NCBI GenBank assembly: GCA_017397955.1
Contig: JAFQHL010000001.1
Location: 1 to 32,808, forward strand
Source of the DNA: Clostridia bacterium
Lineage (GTDB): Bacteria > Bacillota > Clostridia > Oscillospirales > CAG-382
Direction of reading: 5' to 3'
DNA: 32,808 nt
Below are positions 1 through 8,258 of this stretch, one piece after another; the first letter of the stretch is position 1; each line of letters begins with the position of its first letter. The notes under the pieces were generated by a model. The model did no database searches. It was not told the DNA's origin and saw only the letters and a list, made by a program, of their open reading frames with translations. A program made the translations under genes and the position numbers.

Positions 1-883
1 CACAATAACCGTATACGGAAACGCCACGGTAAAGGCAAACTGCACCAAGCTATACACAGTAACCGTAAACGGCGGCAAGGTAGCGGAAAGCGATGCCAAG
101 GAATATTACAAAGCAGGTGACGTAATAGAGATAATTGCCGATACACCCGCGGCAGGCAAAGAATTTGCAGGCTGGGAAACAGTATCGGGCGGCGTAATAA
201 CAGATACAAGCGCAAGCACCACCACTCTTATCGTAAACAGCGACGTAGAAATAAAGGCAAATTATAAAGATATACCGTATACTCTGACGGTAGAAGGCGG
301 TGACGGCGGCGGTATTTATACATACGGCACAGAGGTAGAGATAGAGTTTATACCGATTCCCGATTTTATATGTGAGTTTAACGGCTGGACAGTAGCAGGT
401 GACGGGGTAATAGCAGACCCAACGGCAGCAATCACCACCGTAACCGTATACGGAAACGCCGCAGTAAAGGCAAATTACACCTTAATACCCAAACTTAAGC
501 TGACAGATGAAGCAATTGCCGACGGCTATGTAATGGATGATAGCTACCTTTACGTTAGTGAATTTGGCTTGAAATTCACCTCCTTTAAGGCTTTGTTCAC
601 CGTGGACGTAATTGTTAAGAACTCTGCAGGTAATGAGATTACATCGGGTTATATTGGCACAGGCTATACTATCACTTACAGGGATAAAACAATAGAAGTG
701 ATTGTAGCCTTTGACCTTGACGGTAGCGGAAACTGTAATACCACAGACCTTCTTATGCTGAGAAAGTATATAGAAATGACAGAGGGTATATCCTCGGCAG
801 GGCTTATAGCGGCCGACGGTAACGCAGATAAGATTATTGATGCCACAGACTTGGCAATTATGCGTAGGATGATAGGTGGCTAA
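1..883 (+). CDS. Secreted InlB-repeat protein with C-terminal dockerin (5' end outside window)
   Basis: The reading frame is open from position 2, so the gene starts upstream; 293 residues are visible. The first 160 or so are tandem beta-strand repeats of the divergent InlB/Listeria-Bacteroides type, recognisable by recurring GW motifs (AGWETVSGG, NGWTVAGDG) and TVYGNA...KANY ends. Residues 236-293 form a type I-like dockerin: two Ca-binding loops beginning DLDGSGNCNTTD and DGNADKIIDATD, each followed by a helix. Dockerins bind cohesin domains, so the protein is probably non-covalently docked to a surface or scaffold partner. The signal peptide and any catalytic domain would lie upstream and cannot be seen. 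The repeats are close paralogues of those in the next gene. A hairpin terminator follows the stop. Ligand unknown. Confidence 0.85.
   Translation, partial: TITVYGNATVKANCTKLYTVTVNGGKVAESDAKEYYKAGDVIEIIADTPAAGKEFAGWETVSGGVITDTSASTTTLIVNSDVEIKANYKDIPYTLTVEGGDGGGIYTYGTEVEIEFIPIPDFICEFNGWTVAGDGVIADPTAAITTVTVYGNAAVKANYTLIPKLKLTDEAIADGYVMDDSYLYVSEFGLKFTSFKALFTVDVIVKNSAGNEITSGYIGTGYTITYRDKTIEVIVAFDLDGSGNCNTTDLLMLRKYIEMTEGISSAGLIAADGNADKIIDATDLAIMRRMIGG
71..213 (+). repeat. Direct repeat, copy 1 (partner at 1861-2003)
   Basis: This stretch aligns without gaps to 1861-2003 in the next gene at a constant offset of 1790 bases. From about 103 onward I count only about five differences in roughly 110 bases, while the start is more diverged. 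Both copies encode one InlB-like repeat (KAGDVIEIIAD, AGWETVSGGVITD). Such nucleotide identity points to recent duplication or gene conversion between the two genes. Confidence 0.8.
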
Positions 884-905
884 CACAAAAGCGTAATATT
901 TTATT

Positions 906-937
906 GCCGCCGTGGGAGGTTTCCCACAGCGGCTTTT
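906..937 (+). terminator. Rho-independent terminator after the first dockerin gene
   Basis: GCCGC (906-910) pairs with GCGGC (929-933), and GTGGGA (912-917) pairs with TCCCAC (922-927). There is one C-A mismatch between the two helices and a GGTT loop. TTTT follows at 934-937, 23 bases after the stop codon. Confidence 0.85.
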
Positions 938-986
938 CGTATTAGGGTGCTGTTTTTAAAAAGTTGCAAAAACCAAAAAATATATA

Positions 987-1015
987 ATGACAAACGTATA
1001 AATGTATGGTATAAT
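987..1015 (+). promoter_or_regulatory. Sigma-A-type extended -10 promoter for the 969-residue surface protein
   Basis: The -35 box is ATGACA (987-992), followed by 17 bases and TATAAT (1010-1015) with a TGG extension at 1007-1009. Transcription would start near 1021, leaving a leader of about 24 nt that carries GGAGGTG at 1034-1040. Confidence 0.75.
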
Positions 1016-1044
1016 CATTGCGTAATGTACACTGGAGGTGGATT

Positions 1045-3954
1045 ATGAAAATCAATAAGATAATTGCCTGTCTTTTGTGTCTTAGCTTTGTTTTAGGCAC
1101 GTTTGGAGCTACGATTGTAAGCGCGTTATCGGCTTGTGAGGTAAGCTCTATGACCGCGGTATATAACACCCAAACGGAAACGGTAAAATGTACGGTAAAA
1201 TACAGCGGTGTCTTTCTTCCTAACCAAAGCTATGTGTTTATTTTAAGCACCGCAAACGGTTCTCAAATATCACAGCGCACAGTCAACGGAACACAGCTTG
1301 GCGCCACCGGCAACAGCTTCGGCTATAACTTCCACGTTAGTACAAGCCTTGTGTCAAGCGCCGCTAAACCACTGCGCGTAACGGTAAGGTGCACACAGCC
1401 TTCTGTTATCTCTACCTACACTACCGATGTTGTAGTAATAGAGAAAAACCCCACCGTAAGCTTTGTAGGCAAGGACGGCACTGTGTTGAATACCCAAACT
1501 GTTGACTACGGCACCGCCGCAACCGCACCCGAAGCTCCTAAAATTGACGGCTTTGATTTTGTGGGATGGGATAAAGACTTTTCCGTCGTTACAAGTGATA
1601 TGACAGTCACGGCTGAATATAGGACCTTGCAATACAGTTTAACTGTAATAGACGGTACAGGCAGCGGTATTTACACATACGGTACCGAGGTGGATATAGT
1701 GTTTGCACCCGATACCGACAACCTTTGGGAATTTGACGGCTGGGAAACAGCGGGTAACGCAGTAATAGCAGACCCCGCTTCAGAAAACACTACCGTAACT
1801 GTATACGGTGATGCAGTTATAACCCCGTGCTATACGGAAGTGTTTATAGTAAGTATAACAGGGGGCAAGGTTGCTGAAAGTGATGTCAAGGCGTACTACA
1901 AAGCAGGTGACGTAATAGAGATAATTGCCGATGCCCCCGCGGTAGGCAAAGAATTTGCAGGCTGGGAAACAGTGTCGGGCGGCGTAATAACAGATGCAAG
2001 CGCCTGCACAACTACCCTTACAATAAATAACAACGTAATAATAGAAGCAATTTATACAGATTCCCGTTATACTTTTGACGTAGTTGGCGGTGACGGTAGC
2101 GGCACTTACACATACGGTCAAGAAGTAGAAATCCGCTTTTCAACAGAAGACGGCGCCTACAGATTTGATGGCTGGACGGTAGATGGCGATGCGATAATAG
2201 CAGACCCCGCTTCAGAAAGCACTACCGTAACAGTATACGGTAACGCAACGGTAACAGGCAGCTTTACCCGGCTTTATAGCGTAAATATATTAAACGGCAC
2301 AGTTCATACTGACGATATAAAGGATTATTACCAAGCGGGCGACGTTTTAAGAATTATTGCAGATTCTCCGGAAGAGGGGATGATGTTTGATACATGGGCT
2401 GTAGAGGAAGGCGATTGTCTGATAGCGGATGCAAGTGCTGAATCAACAACGATAACCGTTGGCGATATGGATTTGGTTGTGTGTGCACAATACGTGCAAA
2501 AACCGGAAGATTCAAGCTCTGAGGAAGAATTGTATTGTCGTGATTGCCCCGATGAAGACTTGCCCGTATCTTATGATAACCATCACGATTCTATAGATAT
2601 GCGCTGGACAATGTCCTGTTTAAATGCAGACTATATAGAAGTCAGCTTTTCTCCTAATATGCGCATATCTTCTGATGACTCATATTTTATTAGAATATAC
2701 AACGGCTCCGACGTACTACAATGCGAATACACTGTTGCACAGCTGGCAGGCGAAACTATAACCGTATACGACGATACCGTGGAAATTCGCCTTTGCATAT
2801 TTTCCCCGGAACGCTATAGGTTTGAAGTTGCTTCAGCAAAGGCGTATTTTTATAGTCAGCAAGACTACAACAGCTCTTTGTGGAGTGTCTGTTTGGAGGA
2901 TTATTCTGAGTCGGAAACGGATAGTGAGGAGCCCGAACCGGAGCCCGAACCCGATCCATACTACAGCTATTGCCCCGTGGAATATCTTCCCGAATCCGAC
3001 CACAACTACAGCAATAATACCGACAAGACATGGGTGCTGCAATGTATAGGCGCAAGTTCCATAGAGATAACGTTTTCTTCCGATACCAAAACAGAAAACT
3101 TTTATGATAAGATTTATATTTACAACGGCGACAATACACTGGTAGGAACTTACGCAGGCTCTGATTTGGCGGGCAGAAGCGTAACCGTACACGACGATAC
3201 CGTACAGATTCACCTCAAAGCCGATGAAACGAATAATGATTACGGTTTTAAAGTAATATCTGCAACAGCGTGCCGTTACAGTCACGAGTATTACGATTCT
3301 TTTTATTGGGTACCCGGTAAGGGAATTCAAGATGAATCCGCCCCTGATTCCTCAGAAGAAAGCTCAGAAGAAACAACAGAAGAACCTTCTTCCGAGGAGA
3401 CCACGGAAGAGCCCTCCTCTGGCGAAGATAGTTCTGATGAGGAAGAGATTTATGCCTGCACCGTAAGCGATATGACCGTTATTTACAACAATATGTCTCA
3501 GACTATAGTTTATAAGATAGAGTACACAGGTACATTTATCCCTAACCAAGCCTATATGTTTGTGCTTAGTAACGGTAACGGCGGTATGATAAGCTCTCCC
3601 ACCGTTATGGGGTCAGAGCTTACGTTAAACGGCAATACGATTATTTACAGTTATCACTTGTCGGCAAGCGCTTTGCCTGATGCACAAACACCTGTAACAG
3701 GTACAATAAGATGCGGCGTTCCCCAAATTATAAGTCCTTATACGGCAGAGCTAAGCTATAAAGTGGGCGACGTTAACAGCGACGGTGAGGTAGATAACCT
3801 TGATGCTGCGTATATTCTTCGCTACGATGTGGAATTGATAAGCTTTGATGCATATCAGCTTTTAATCGGCGATGTAAACGGCGACGGTGTAGTTGATAGT
3901 CTGGATGCTGCACAAATCCTTAAATACGATGCGGGGCTTGCTTCTTTGTATTGA
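1045..3954 (+). CDS. Secreted multidomain surface protein: InlB-like repeats, two CUB-like domains, duplicated end domains, dockerin
   Basis: 969 residues. The start is the ATG at 1045, four bases after GGAGGTG; a TTG at 1018 is in frame but coincides with the predicted transcription start. Domains: signal peptide 1-29; domain A 30-131 (starting CEVSSMTAVYN, with FLPNQSYVFIL); Listeria-Bacteroides repeat about 136-192 (GFDFVGW); four divergent InlB-like repeats about 196-484; two CUB-like beta domains about 499-606 and 642-745, with signatures such as IYIYNGDNTLVGTYAGSDL; acidic Ser/Glu/Thr linker 759-800; second domain A 803-905 (FIPNQAYMFVL); dockerin about 906-966 with loops DVNSDGEVDNLD and DVNGDGVVDSLD. 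I infer an exported adhesin or matrix protein held on a cohesin partner. No catalytic motif was seen. The CUB-like assignment is by eye and less certain than the dockerin. Confidence 0.87.
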   Translation: MKINKIIACLLCLSFVLGTFGATIVSALSACEVSSMTAVYNTQTETVKCTVKYSGVFLPNQSYVFILSTANGSQISQRTVNGTQLGATGNSFGYNFHVSTSLVSSAAKPLRVTVRCTQPSVISTYTTDVVVIEKNPTVSFVGKDGTVLNTQTVDYGTAATAPEAPKIDGFDFVGWDKDFSVVTSDMTVTAEYRTLQYSLTVIDGTGSGIYTYGTEVDIVFAPDTDNLWEFDGWETAGNAVIADPASENTTVTVYGDAVITPCYTEVFIVSITGGKVAESDVKAYYKAGDVIEIIADAPAVGKEFAGWETVSGGVITDASACTTTLTINNNVIIEAIYTDSRYTFDVVGGDGSGTYTYGQEVEIRFSTEDGAYRFDGWTVDGDAIIADPASESTTVTVYGNATVTGSFTRLYSVNILNGTVHTDDIKDYYQAGDVLRIIADSPEEGMMFDTWAVEEGDCLIADASAESTTITVGDMDLVVCAQYVQKPEDSSSEEELYCRDCPDEDLPVSYDNHHDSIDMRWTMSCLNADYIEVSFSPNMRISSDDSYFIRIYNGSDVLQCEYTVAQLAGETITVYDDTVEIRLCIFSPERYRFEVASAKAYFYSQQDYNSSLWSVCLEDYSESETDSEEPEPEPEPDPYYSYCPVEYLPESDHNYSNNTDKTWVLQCIGASSIEITFSSDTKTENFYDKIYIYNGDNTLVGTYAGSDLAGRSVTVHDDTVQIHLKADETNNDYGFKVISATACRYSHEYYDSFYWVPGKGIQDESAPDSSEESSEETTEEPSSEETTEEPSSGEDSSDEEEIYACTVSDMTVIYNNMSQTIVYKIEYTGTFIPNQAYMFVLSNGNGGMISSPTVMGSELTLNGNTIIYSYHLSASALPDAQTPVTGTIRCGVPQIISPYTAELSYKVGDVNSDGEVDNLDAAYILRYDVELISFDAYQLLIGDVNGDGVVDSLDAAQILKYDAGLASLY
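1861..2003 (+). repeat. Direct repeat, copy 2 (partner at 71-213)
   Basis: This is the gap-free, near-identical counterpart of 71-213, lying in the second divergent InlB-like repeat of the 969-residue protein (residues about 273-320). Most differences are silent or conservative. Confidence 0.8.
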
Positions 3955-4000
3955 TAACCCCTCTTAAAACAACAGCATTCTTTTGTGCATATTGCCGTTA

Positions 4001-4029
4001 TTGACAAATTTTATGGCTTGTGTTAAAAT
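4001..4029 (+). promoter_or_regulatory. Sigma-A-type extended -10 promoter for the cohesin-like/dockerin gene
   Basis: The -35 box is a perfect TTGACA (4001-4006), followed by 17 bases and TAAAAT (4024-4029) with a TGT extension at 4021-4023. It gives this gene its own transcription unit, with a leader of about 50 nt. Confidence 0.75.
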
Positions 4030-4086
4030 ACAATATGTTCAAAATAGCAATTAAAGCTATTAAAAAATGATAAAGGAGCTTTATTT

Positions 4087-4992
4087 ATGTTCAAAAAAAG
4101 CATTTCCGTTTTTACCGCTGTGCTTATGATTGCACTAATGTCGGTAAGTGCGTTTGGCACAGTAGTTTCCGCAAGTGATTATTCTACGTACGAACTGGTG
4201 TTGCTTGTTGACAAAAACTCAAACACAGCAGTTTTAACCGCAACCTTACCCGCAAATGTTGCCAGTGGCAAAATAGTAGTAGATACAACAAGCAAACTTA
4301 CGCTTAAAACCGGCACTCTTGTTTCCGATATCTCTACTTATTTGAGCGAGGATTATGACAGAGAAGGTGTTACGGGTTTATCTGTTGCTTTTGCAAAAAA
4401 CAGCGCGTATGATGAGGGGACGGTAGTATTTACCGCCGTGTATAACGTTAACGCAGATGTAAACAGCATTACCGGTGACGACCTTGTTGTGTCTTTATGG
4501 AACTTGTCCAACGGCAGTGTAAGAATTGCAACACAGGAAAAAGGTGACGTTAACAAGACCGTTCGCGTTGTTGAAAACTACACCGTTACCTTTAATGCAG
4601 GTGTTGGCGGTTCTGTTGCGGGCGACACACAGATTAGCGTTCCCGCAGGCACCGCTGTTGCCGATATACTTCCTAAACTTGCTGAAGGCGGGCTTGTTTT
4701 TGATGATGGCTACGGCTTCAAATCCTACAGCGTTACCGAAGGTACAGTTGACGGTGATATGACTATTGATATAAGCTTTTATAAGATTGGTGACGTTAAC
4801 GGTGACGGCTCTGCCGATAATTTGGATGCCGCTTATGTGCTTCGTCACGATGCACAGCTTATCACCTTGGATGCTGACCAAAGTTTGGCTGCCGACGTTA
4901 ATTTTGACGGCTCAATAAACAGCCTTGATGCTGCAAACATCCTTAAGTTTGATGCGGGCTTGAACGGTCCTTTCGTATATCTTATACAGTAA
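4087..4992 (+). CDS. Secreted protein with cohesin-like domain and C-terminal dockerin
   Basis: 301 residues; AAAGGAGCT at about 4072-4080 supports the ATG. Residues 1-29 are a signal peptide ending VVSAS. Residues 35-162 are a beta-rich domain with cohesin-like strand order (TLPANVASGKIVVDT ... TVVFTAVYNV ... DLVVSLWNL). This domain is clearly homologous to the single folded domain of the sortase-anchored protein at 10189-11091. Residues 165-232 resemble one InlB-like repeat. Residues 233-293 are a dockerin with loops DVNGDGSADNLD and DVNFDGSINSLD, very like that of the preceding gene. A protein with both modules could act as an adaptor between a surface anchor and other dockerin proteins. 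That role is inference: cohesin identity rests on pattern recognition, and the domain could be another carbohydrate-binding-type sandwich. Confidence 0.82.
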   Translation: MFKKSISVFTAVLMIALMSVSAFGTVVSASDYSTYELVLLVDKNSNTAVLTATLPANVASGKIVVDTTSKLTLKTGTLVSDISTYLSEDYDREGVTGLSVAFAKNSAYDEGTVVFTAVYNVNADVNSITGDDLVVSLWNLSNGSVRIATQEKGDVNKTVRVVENYTVTFNAGVGGSVAGDTQISVPAGTAVADILPKLAEGGLVFDDGYGFKSYSVTEGTVDGDMTIDISFYKIGDVNGDGSADNLDAAYVLRHDAQLITLDADQSLAADVNFDGSINSLDAANILKFDAGLNGPFVYLIQ

Positions 4993-5009
4993 AATCCAAA
5001 CTGATCAAA

Positions 5010-5044
5010 ATGCCGTGTAGGTCTAAAACCTACACGGCATTTTT
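5010..5044. terminator. Bidirectional terminator between convergent genes
   Basis: A perfect 13-bp stem (5010-5022 with 5028-5040) has loop CTAAA, followed by a T run on the plus strand. On the minus strand the stem is followed by TTTTG (complement of 5005-5009). It therefore serves both the dockerin gene ending at 4992 and the oligopeptidase gene ending at 5076. Confidence 0.9.
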
Positions 5045-5075
5045 GCGTAATTTGTGTTTTTAAAAGCAGAAGGAT

Positions 5076-6857
5076 TTACAGTTTTTGCAAAAGTTCTGTC
5101 AGTTCGTCAATGGTGCTGTCAAAAAGGCTAAGTGCGTTCTTTACCGTTTCGGGTTTTGTCAAGTCAACACCTGCAACTTTAAGTTCTTCAATGGGGTAGT
5201 TACTGCCACCCAAGGTAAGGAATTCCAAATAACCCGTTGCATCGCCCGTATCCAATATGTTTTTGGCAATCGCTACTGCACTGGAAAAGCCCGTAGCATA
5301 TTGATAAACATAAAAGGCGGTGTAGAAATGGGGGATGTATGACCACTCGTTTGCTATAATCTCGTTTATTTCGGCACCCTCATAGTATTTGCTTACAAGC
5401 CCCTTGTATAACCCGGAAAGGCTTTGTGCGGTAAGAGCTTCGCCGTTTTCGCACATTTTATGCGTTTCGCGCTCAAACTCGGCAAACAATGTCTGGCGGT
5501 ATAGGGTGGTGCGAAAGCTTTCGAGGAAATGGTTAAGCACATAGGCACGTCTCTTGGGATCGGTCTCCGTTTTAAGCAGATGCAATGTCAAAAGTACTTC
5601 GTTAACTGTGGAAGCTACCTCTGCCACCATTATGCTGTAATTGTGGTTGAGAAAACTTTGTGTTTCGGAGGATTTGTAAGAATGCATCGCGTGTCCCAAC
5701 TCGTGGGCAAGGGTAAAGGCATCGTCAAGAGTGTCGGTATAGTTAAGCAGAACATAAGGATGAACGCCGTGTACCCCACAGGAGAATGCACCGCTCCTTT
5801 TGCCCTTGTTTTCGTATACATCTATCCATTTGTTGTCAAACGCCATATCAAGCAGTTTTCCGTACTCGTCACCTAAAGGCTTAAGCGCTTCTTTTACCAA
5901 AGCTACGGACTTTTCATAGGGCATCTCAAAGCTTACGTCCTCTACCATAGGCGTGTAAAGGTCAAACATATCCAGCTTTTCAAGCCCCAGTATCTTCTTG
6001 CGCAGCTCCAAATACTTACGCATATAAGGCAGACTGTCGTGTACTGCCTCTATAAGGCTGTCATATACAGTTTCTGGCACGTCGTTGTTAAACAGGGCAG
6101 ATTCTCTGGCACTGCTGTAACCCCGCACATCGGCAAAATAACAGTCCAACTTTACATTGCCGCTGTATAGCTCCGCAATAGTGTTTTCAAACTTTTTAAA
6201 GGTGCCGAAATATCCGTTAAATGCCGCTTCTCTAACCGCACGCACGGGACTTTCTCTGTAAACGCCAAAGTTACCGTTGCTAAGCTGAACATCTTTGCCT
6301 TCATCATCCTTGATGGTGGGGAATACAAGATCAACGTTGTTCAGCATAGAAAACGCATTGTCAGGCGTTTGTGCCGCATCGGCAAGCTTTGCCAACATAA
6401 GCTCTTTATCCGCGGATAAGGTGTGCGCTTTTGCTTTAACTATCTTACGCAGGCAAAACAGTTCATCCTTAAGAATGGGATTTGTAACAATTTCCTCAAA
6501 TCGGTCCTCAGGTATGGCAACTATTTCAGGGTTGATAAACGCTGCCGCAGACTGCAGTTTAACAATAAGCCCCATAGCTTTTGCTTCCATTGCCTGAAAA
6601 TTGGGATCTCCCGCATCGGTGGACTTTTTAAGCATGGGATACAGGTAGCAAAGCATTACCTTTTCCTCCGCATTGCACATAAGCCCTATGCCCTTTTTTA
6701 GCGCTTCGGCACTGTCGCCCAAGGTGCCCTGTGCTTCGGAAACCGCACTAATGGCTGTTTCTGCTTCATTACAGGCGGCTTCCCATTCGGTATCGTCTTT
6801 AAATATATGGCTTAAATCCCACATAAAAGCAGGGTTCATTTCATTTCTGGCTTTCAT
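5076..6857 (-). CDS. pepF: Oligoendopeptidase F-type M3 zinc metallopeptidase
   Basis: 593 residues, the usual size for PepF (about 590-600). The M3 signature HELGH lies at residues 385-389 in the context FTLAHELGHAMHS, giving two zinc-binding histidines and the catalytic glutamate. No signal peptide is visible, so it should act in the cytoplasm, cleaving medium-length peptides after uptake. I chose the ATG at 6857 because AGGAGTG (6864-6870) sits six bases upstream; the GTG at 6866 overlaps that site. It is the last gene of the minus-strand run that starts with the radical SAM gene and lies 12 bases after the aminotransferase stop. With that enzyme it suggests peptide and amino-acid catabolism. 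The family call is firm; the substrate range cannot be read from sequence. Confidence 0.93.
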   Translation of the reverse strand: MKARNEMNPAFMWDLSHIFKDDTEWEAACNEAETAISAVSEAQGTLGDSAEALKKGIGLMCNAEEKVMLCYLYPMLKKSTDAGDPNFQAMEAKAMGLIVKLQSAAAFINPEIVAIPEDRFEEIVTNPILKDELFCLRKIVKAKAHTLSADKELMLAKLADAAQTPDNAFSMLNNVDLVFPTIKDDEGKDVQLSNGNFGVYRESPVRAVREAAFNGYFGTFKKFENTIAELYSGNVKLDCYFADVRGYSSARESALFNNDVPETVYDSLIEAVHDSLPYMRKYLELRKKILGLEKLDMFDLYTPMVEDVSFEMPYEKSVALVKEALKPLGDEYGKLLDMAFDNKWIDVYENKGKRSGAFSCGVHGVHPYVLLNYTDTLDDAFTLAHELGHAMHSYKSSETQSFLNHNYSIMVAEVASTVNEVLLTLHLLKTETDPKRRAYVLNHFLESFRTTLYRQTLFAEFERETHKMCENGEALTAQSLSGLYKGLVSKYYEGAEINEIIANEWSYIPHFYTAFYVYQYATGFSSAVAIAKNILDTGDATGYLEFLTLGGSNYPIEELKVAGVDLTKPETVKNALSLFDSTIDELTELLQKL

Positions 6858-6869
6858 AAACAGCACTCC

Positions 6870-8057
6870 TTACTTAAGACCGTATTCTTCTGCCAACGCT
6901 TTAAATGCGGGCAAGGCGTTTTCTATCTGCTTTGTGGATACACAGTAGGAAATCCTTACATATCCGGGGCATCCAAAGGAATCGGACGGTACAACCAACA
7001 GCTCCTTCTTCTTTGCATTTTCACAAAAGGCAGATGCATCGTCCTCGGGGGTCTTTAGGAATAAGTAAAAAGCACCGTCGGGTTTAATGCACTTATAGCC
7101 GTAGTCGCAAAGTGCGTTATAAAGCAAATCTCTGTTGTGCTTGTAAACCGAAACATCAGCGGTCTGCCCCAAGCATCTTGCGGCAACAAACTGGAACATA
7201 CAGGGCGCGCAAACATACCCCAAAGCTCTGCCCGCACCGCAAATAGCTGCATACACATCTCTTTCGCAGTCCATCTTGGGCGAAACTGCTATGTAACCAA
7301 TACGTTCACCGGGGATGGAGAGGGATTTACTGAAGGAATAGCAAACAAGGCAGTTATCGTAATACTTGGTAATAAAGGGAACCTTTACGTCGTCATATAC
7401 CAATTCTCTGTAAGGTTCGTCGGTTATCAAATATATAGGATGTCCGTATTCCTCGCTTTTATTCTTAAGCACACGGCATAAAGCTTTTATGCTTTCTTCG
7501 GTAAGCACAACGCCGGAGGGGTTGTTGGGGCTGTTAACAATAACAGCTTTGGTGTTTTGGTTTATAGCCTTTGCAAAAGCAGCCTCGTCAACCTGGAAAT
7601 CCTCTGTGGGGGCAAGTGCTACAAATTTGGCACCCGCGCTTTCGGAAAACACGCGGTATTCGGGGAAGAAAGGAGCAAACGCCACAACTTCGTCGCCTTC
7701 ACATACCAGCGCATTTAGGCAAATTGTAAGGCTTGCGGCGGCACCTACGGTCATATAAATACTGTCTGCTGTAAAGCTTTCTCCGTGTTCTTTGTTTAAA
7801 TAATCGGCAATGGCTTTGCGTACACCTGCATCACCCTGTGCAGAGGAATACCCGTGCAGCTGTAAAGAGCTCATTTCCTCAGTAAGTGCTCTTATGGTTT
7901 CGTTAACGCAATCAGGGGCGGGCACCGAGGGGTTGCCAAGGCTAAAGTCAAAAACATTGTCTTCTCCAATTTCCGCTTTGCGCTTCTTTCCGTATTCAAA
8001 CAGCTCGCGTATAACAGAGCGCACCTTGCCTAATTGTTCCATCTTCTTGTTTATCAT
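6870..8057 (-). CDS. PLP-dependent class I/II aminotransferase (aspartate aminotransferase-like)
   Basis: 395 residues, fold-type I aminotransferase. Visible signatures are SPNNPSG at about 176-182, the DEPYRELVY motif with the PLP-contacting Asp213, and SFSKSLSIPGERIGY with the Schiff-base Lys244. Near the C-terminus, YVRISYC carries the arginine that usually holds the substrate carboxylate. It would transfer amino groups between an amino acid and a 2-oxo acid in the cytoplasm. The N-terminal region matches bacterial aminotransferases often labelled aspartate aminotransferase in Clostridia, but substrate choice cannot be decided here, so no symbol is given. The ATG at 8057 has only a weak upstream site (AAAGGCGG). 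The gene follows the small Cys protein by 15 bases and precedes pepF by 12. Confidence 0.92.
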   Translation of the reverse strand: MINKKMEQLGKVRSVIRELFEYGKKRKAEIGEDNVFDFSLGNPSVPAPDCVNETIRALTEEMSSLQLHGYSSAQGDAGVRKAIADYLNKEHGESFTADSIYMTVGAAASLTICLNALVCEGDEVVAFAPFFPEYRVFSESAGAKFVALAPTEDFQVDEAAFAKAINQNTKAVIVNSPNNPSGVVLTEESIKALCRVLKNKSEEYGHPIYLITDEPYRELVYDDVKVPFITKYYDNCLVCYSFSKSLSIPGERIGYIAVSPKMDCERDVYAAICGAGRALGYVCAPCMFQFVAARCLGQTADVSVYKHNRDLLYNALCDYGYKCIKPDGAFYLFLKTPEDDASAFCENAKKKELLVVPSDSFGCPGYVRISYCVSTKQIENALPAFKALAEEYGLK

Positions 8058-8072
8058 TTAAAAAACCGCCTT

Positions 8073-8249
8073 TCAGTTTTGTTTTCTTACAGTTTTGTAT
8101 TCGTCGTAGAATTTGTAATAGGGACAACTTGATGTGTTACCCGTCATAAATCTAAGCATATCATCCTCATCAAGTCCGCGCACACAGCCTTCTGTATCCG
8201 TTTCCTCGTCATAATCAAAATATTCACAGCTAAGACATTTGTTCTCCAT
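8073..8249 (-). CDS. Small four-cysteine protein, DUF6472-like
   Basis: 58 residues with a clear start: AGGAGG at 8255-8260 followed by CCTTG and ATG at 8249. It begins MENKCLSCEYFDYDEETD and ends VRKQN. Cysteines fall at residues 5, 8, 22 and 42, in the pattern C-x2-C-x13-C-x19-C, with SSCPYYKFYDEY around the last. Four cysteines with this spacing suggest a small zinc ribbon or knuckle. The layout (acidic YDEE, then LDEDDMLRF, then CPYY) matches my recollection of the DUF6472 family of Clostridia, whose function is unknown. The gene sits tightly between the D-Ala-D-Ala dipeptidase and the aminotransferase in the same operon. No signal peptide or membrane segment is visible. Confidence 0.78.
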   Translation of the reverse strand: MENKCLSCEYFDYDEETDTEGCVRGLDEDDMLRFMTGNTSSCPYYKFYDEYKTVRKQN

Positions 8250-8258
8250 CAAGGCCTC

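Noticed and set aside
1018..1044. TTG start nine codons upstream for the 969-residue surface protein
   Set aside because: It lies at the predicted transcription start and would place charged residues before the signal peptide. The ATG at 1045 has a strong ribosome site.
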